This document shows positions 59,925 through 64,000 of a stretch of DNA of 64,000 bases, in pieces. The notes under the pieces were generated by a model. The model did not search any database. It was not told the DNA's origin and saw only the letters and a list, made by a program, of their open reading frames with translations. The stretch comes from Ruminococcus flavefaciens (GTDB taxonomy: Bacteria > Bacillota > Clostridia > Oscillospirales > Ruminococcaceae). Position 1 is the first letter of the stretch; every line of letters begins with the position of its first letter. The position numbers and the translations under genes are program-made. The stretch covers positions 1 through 64,000 of the forward strand of contig DFJW01000061.1 in NCBI GenBank assembly GCA_002373775.1, given 5' to 3'.

Positions 59925-60716
59925 TTATTTTCCGTAGACCATGTACAGCAGCTTGTTCTTTGCTCCGCTCGGCAGGATACGGTCAAGCATGCAGGCAGCT
60001 TTGTATCCTAAACCCATGGTGTAAAGCGGCTTGACCTTCTTTTTGCCCACAAGCTTCATGATATATCCTGCAACTTCATCGGTGCTGTAGCCGTTCTGTT
60101 CATCATGCTCCATGACTGCAACAGAACGGCTTATTCTTCCGCCGTATTCTTCGTCGCCTTCTATCGACTTGCTGCGCGCAGAGGTAAAGCCTGTTTTTGC
60201 GTCTCCAAGCATGACTGCACACACCTGTACGCCATAAGGTCTCAACTCGTTCGCGAGACCGCAGGTATAGGAATTTATGCCCGCCTTCGTGACAGAATAC
60301 CATATCTGGAACGGTATCGGCATTACTGCTGCAACGCTGCTGATATTTATTATCAGTCCCCTCTTATGCCTGCGCATATAAGGTGCAGCTGCTTTGCATA
60401 CATTTGCCGTTCCCACAAGATTAACGTCAAGCTGCCGCATTACTTCGTCGTGCTCTGTGAACTCAGCCGCTCCCGAAATACCGAATCCGGCACAGTTCAC
60501 TACAAGATCAATATGCTGTTCTTTATCGTATATCTCAGACATGAGCTTTATGATACCTGCTTCGTCCGTTACGTCGGCTTTGCAGTGTATGATCCCTTCT
60601 GCACTGCTGTCACGTCTTGAAAGCTCATACACCTTCCATCCGGATTTTCTGAGTTGTTTCGTAAGAGCAAGTCCTATGCCGCTGCTTCCGCCTGTTACTA
60701 CTGCTGTCCTTTTCAT
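59925..60716 (-). CDS. Short-chain dehydrogenase/reductase
   Basis: 263 residues from the ATG at 60716 (GGAGTGA upstream). Classical SDR: cofactor motif VVTGGSSGIGLALT, NCAGFGIS, catalytic Ser in INISSVAAV and YSVTK (YxxxK). NAD(P)H-dependent reduction of a carbonyl or sugar or steroid; substrate unknown. The sequence after the helix YSVTKAGIN carries a small lid (DAKTGFTSARSKSIEGDEE). Confidence 0.9.
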   Translation of the reverse strand: MKRTAVVTGGSSGIGLALTKQLRKSGWKVYELSRRDSSAEGIIHCKADVTDEAGIIKLMSEIYDKEQHIDLVVNCAGFGISGAAEFTEHDEVMRQLDVNLVGTANVCKAAAPYMRRHKRGLIINISSVAAVMPIPFQIWYSVTKAGINSYTCGLANELRPYGVQVCAVMLGDAKTGFTSARSKSIEGDEEYGGRISRSVAVMEHDEQNGYSTDEVAGYIMKLVGKKKVKPLYTMGLGYKAACMLDRILPSGAKNKLLYMVYGK

Positions 60717-61069
60717 ATTTATCACTCCGTATCACTGCCGGCACTGCTGTACAGTCCGGCGCATCATAATAATACCATTATACCATAAGCACCGAACCGC
60801 TGCAATCTCTATGTTAGCCAAAGCTAATATTCGGATACAAAAAAATCCGCCTGCGCGGTATTTCCTGCATCTTTATTTAGAGACCGATACCGCTGAACAC
60901 GCGGCACCGATCTCAATGAGAGGGCATAAATATAACAATTGTATATCCTACAATTATTTTACTATATTAAAATCATATCCACAACCCATAATCTGCATAT
61001 AAGGTGGACAAAACGAATATCATTTTGCATAAGTAAAGGCACCTCACTGAGGTGCCTTTGAGTTTTTTA
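60717..61069. other. 353-nt intergenic region
   Basis: No gene or RNA recognised. The only structure is the AAAGGCACCTC/GAGGTGCCTTT hairpin at 61035-61059, followed by T residues on the plus strand; it may serve as the end of the decarboxylase operon. Confidence 0.5.
61035..61069. terminator. Hairpin at the end of the decarboxylase operon
   Basis: An 11- to 12-bp stem with a tiny loop; the best T run (GTTTTTT) is on the plus strand, so termination of the minus-strand operon is less certain. Confidence 0.5.
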
Positions 61070-62290
<1,221 letters not shown>

Positions 62291-62303
62291 TCTGCTGCCC
62301 TCC

Positions 62304-62705
62304 TTATGCGATAACGACCAGCGGTGCACCTGTGTCTACAACTGCGCCCTTGCTTGTTACCACCTGTGCAACAGTGCCGTCCTTGGGGGATACAATCTCG
62401 TTTTCCATTTTCATAGCTTCGAGGATAACAAGTATCTGTCCTGCCTTTACTGTATCGCCCTGCTTTACGTCAACACGGATGATGTTGCCGGGCATAGGAG
62501 CTTCAACAGTCTCGCCGGCTGCAAGATTTACAGGAGCAGCAGGCGCAGGTGCAGCTGCCGGTGCTGCGGCAGCCGGTGCTGCTGCGGGTGCAGCTGCGGC
62601 AGCCGGTGCAGGTGCGAGTGCCTCATACTCATCAAGCAGAACAGCCTTGCCCTGCTCGACCTCTACTTCATATGTCTTACCGTTAAGAGTAACTTTATAC
62701 TTCAT
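62304..62705 (-). CDS. Biotin carrier protein of the decarboxylase
   Basis: 133 residues. N-terminal beta-hairpin (MKYKVTLNGKTYEVEV), Ala/Pro-rich flexible linker (about 32-65), C-terminal biotinyl domain with VLEAMKMENEI (biotinylated Lys). Moves CO2 between the alpha and beta subunits. Here the carrier is a separate gene instead of being fused to alpha. Confidence 0.95.
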   Translation of the reverse strand: MKYKVTLNGKTYEVEVEQGKAVLLDEYEALAPAPAAAAAPAAAPAAAAPAAAPAPAAPVNLAAGETVEAPMPGNIIRVDVKQGDTVKAGQILVILEAMKMENEIVSPKDGTVAQVVTSKGAVVDTGAPLVVIA

Positions 62706-62707
62706 TG

Positions 62708-63124
62708 TTATTTGACCTCCTTAATGGAAATAAAGTGCAGTTCATTCAGAGGCTTCTGCATCTTATCAGCTACTATAGCCATTATCATTGCAGCCTCCTT
62801 GTCCGGCACGTCAAAAAGCTTTACATGACCGGCTGAACCCGGTGCAAGCTTCTGTTCAGCGGGAGCTGGTGCGGAAGCTGCGGCCGGCAGCTGCTCTGCA
62901 TTCTTCTTTTCAGCCTCAGCAGCAGCTTTTGCCTTGGCATCCTTTGACTTGAAATATGCGCCTGTGCAGTAAAGAACGCACATCAGTATAACAAGTCCGA
63001 AGAATACTACTGCATAGCCGAAGACAGCAGTTACTCCTGCTTCACCTATTGAAAGCTCCTTGGCAGCTTCGGTGGTCACCTCAGTGATCTCCTCGATGCT
63101 TTCGGTTAAAGTTGCGTCAATCAT
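62708..63124 (-). CDS. Decarboxylase gamma/delta subunit (OadG-like)
   Basis: 138 residues. External N-terminus, one transmembrane helix (TAVFGYAVVFFGLVILMCVL), Lys/Ala-rich cytoplasmic region and a C-terminal part (KEAAMIMAIVADKMQKPLNE). OadG_1-type small subunit that assembles the complex. Lies 2 nt from the carrier gene. Confidence 0.85.
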   Translation of the reverse strand: MIDATLTESIEEITEVTTEAAKELSIGEAGVTAVFGYAVVFFGLVILMCVLYCTGAYFKSKDAKAKAAAEAEKKNAEQLPAAASAPAPAEQKLAPGSAGHVKLFDVPDKEAAMIMAIVADKMQKPLNELHFISIKEVK

Positions 63125-63135
63125 ATGCTGCCTCC

Positions 63136-64000
63136 TTACATTTCCTCAATAGTGTAAACAGCCTCGTTTTCTTCCTTAGCCTTGCGGTCCTTGAGGAATT
63201 TAAGAGTCTGATCGGGATAGCAGATATAGCTCATTACATCCTCTTCACTGCGGCAGAGATCACCGAGTGCTTCTCTTGATGCTGCGAATTCTTCGCCTGT
63301 GCGCTTCTGATCCTCGATACGGCAGTCTACAGGCTGTGCATCACCGAGCACCTTCTTGCTGAGCTCAGCATCAATAGGTGCAGGTGCGATACCGTATTCG
63401 CCCTTGATATAGTTCTTTACTTCCTTGGAGATGTTCTTGTATCTCTCGCCGACAAGTACATTTGTTACTGCCTGATTGCCTACCATCTGTGAAAGAGGTG
63501 TTACCAGCGGAGGATATCCGAGGTCAGCTCTTACCTTCGGGATCTCAGCAAGTGCAGCATCGAACTTGTCCATTGCGTGCATGTCTGTAAGGTTTGCGAT
63601 CATGTTGGAGAGCATACCGCCGGGAACCTTGTATACAAGTGCCTGTGCATCTGTTGCAAGGCTCTTGGGATTGAGCTGACCGTTGTCGATATACTTCTGC
63701 TTGATAGGCTTGAAGTAGTCGTTTACCTTGTTGATGACTTCTTCATTCAGTCCGCAGTCGATGCCGTACTGCTGAAGGGCATAGAACATCGTCTCTGTTG
63801 CAGGCTGTGATGTACCGCCTGAGAAGCATGATGTTGCTGTGTCGATAACATCAATGCCGGACTCTATAGCCTTTGTGAGTGTCATGTAAGCCATACCTGT
63901 TGTGCAGTGTGTATGGAGTATGAGTGTCATGTCACCGATAGCATCCTTGATGCCCTTGATGAGATGCTCTGCCTCATAGGGCGACATTGTACCTGCCATA
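63136..64000 (-). CDS. oadA: Decarboxylase alpha subunit, carboxyltransferase (5' partial)
   Basis: The minus-strand frame continues past the window edge; the first 287-288 residues from the C-terminal end are visible. Carboxyltransferase (OadA / pyruvate carboxylase B) signature: LILHTHCTTGMAYMTLTKAI, VIDTATSCFSGGTSQPATE, YKVPGGMLSNMIANL. It ends without a biotin domain (TLKFLKDRKAKEENEAVY), matching the separate carrier gene. Transfers the carboxyl of oxaloacetate to biotin. The metal-binding and N-terminal barrel residues lie outside. Confidence 0.93.
   Translation of the reverse strand, partial: MAGTMSPYEAEHLIKGIKDAIGDMTLILHTHCTTGMAYMTLTKAIESGIDVIDTATSCFSGGTSQPATETMFYALQQYGIDCGLNEEVINKVNDYFKPIKQKYIDNGQLNPKSLATDAQALVYKVPGGMLSNMIANLTDMHAMDKFDAALAEIPKVRADLGYPPLVTPLSQMVGNQAVTNVLVGERYKNISKEVKNYIKGEYGIAPAPIDAELSKKVLGDAQPVDCRIEDQKRTGEEFAASREALGDLCRSEEDVMSYICYPDQTLKFLKDRKAKEENEAVYTIEEM

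Noticed and set aside
62332..62715. Ala/Gly-rich plus-strand frame opposite the biotin carrier gene
   Set aside because: Shadow of the Ala/Pro linker; the minus strand encodes an intact biotinyl domain.

Overview
The window reads as a chromosome segment of an anaerobic gut or rumen Firmicute of the Ruminococcus type (Oscillospiraceae). Evidence: dockerin modules at the C-termini or inside several secreted proteins, a cohesin-dockerin protein, large plant-polysaccharide hydrolases, a reverse-type rubrerythrin, a Na+-pumping biotin decarboxylase and Gram-positive style Shine-Dalgarno sites. No rRNA, tRNA, CRISPR array or transposase was found.

Region 1 (1 to about 22.4 kb) is a visibly AT-rich accessory island. 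Its left part (1-7.2 kb) holds a serine/threonine kinase with zinc ribbons (cut by the window edge), two related small helical proteins, two AAA ATPases that both end in a D...ExK nuclease-like motif and both sit behind remarkable repeated operator DNA (a perfect 47-bp palindrome; a repeat array of exactly 32-nt period), a PASTA plus Ltp lipoprotein and a secreted protein of unknown function. Its right part (7.2-22.3 kb) is a paralogous array: six ECF-like sigma factor genes, each overlapping or abutting a gene for a single-pass membrane protein with a conserved cytoplasmic segment and a variable extracytoplasmic domain (putative anti-sigma/sensor), plus one headless membrane-protein remnant and one 5' sigma remnant. 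Seven of these units share a promoter of the form TGTSAC-N17-CGTRTA followed by a conserved GTGAAAAGGTAAA-like block, which suggests auto- and cross-regulation. A HipB/HipA-like pair with two operators sits inside the array.

Region 2 (22.4-35.4 kb) returns to moderate GC: rubrerythrin and a small NrdD-tail-like gene divergent from a Crp/Fnr regulator with a shared 14-bp palindrome, uppP, a GH43 enzyme, pnuC, a zinc-dependent phospholipase C-like gene, the HU plus Lys/Ala-rich protein operon, a Zur/Fur-boxed zinc ABC transporter operon ending in two paralogous lipoproteins, and an LRR-dockerin protein.

Region 3 (35.7-51.1 kb) is mostly housekeeping: plsY, a MATE exporter, the ctpA/M23/ftsX/ftsE cell-wall hydrolysis module, a CdaR-type regulator, argS, a DUF1934 gene and a Ddl homologue lacking its usual metal-binding residues, then a cohesin-dockerin protein with a long Thr linker and several membrane proteins.

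Region 4 (51.2-64 kb) carries a two-gene arabinogalactan-type hydrolase operon (GH30 and double GH43, both with dockerins), a PIG-L deacetylase, an FHA protein, a metallophosphoesterase, a short-chain dehydrogenase and the Na+-translocating decarboxylase operon, whose alpha subunit runs off the window.
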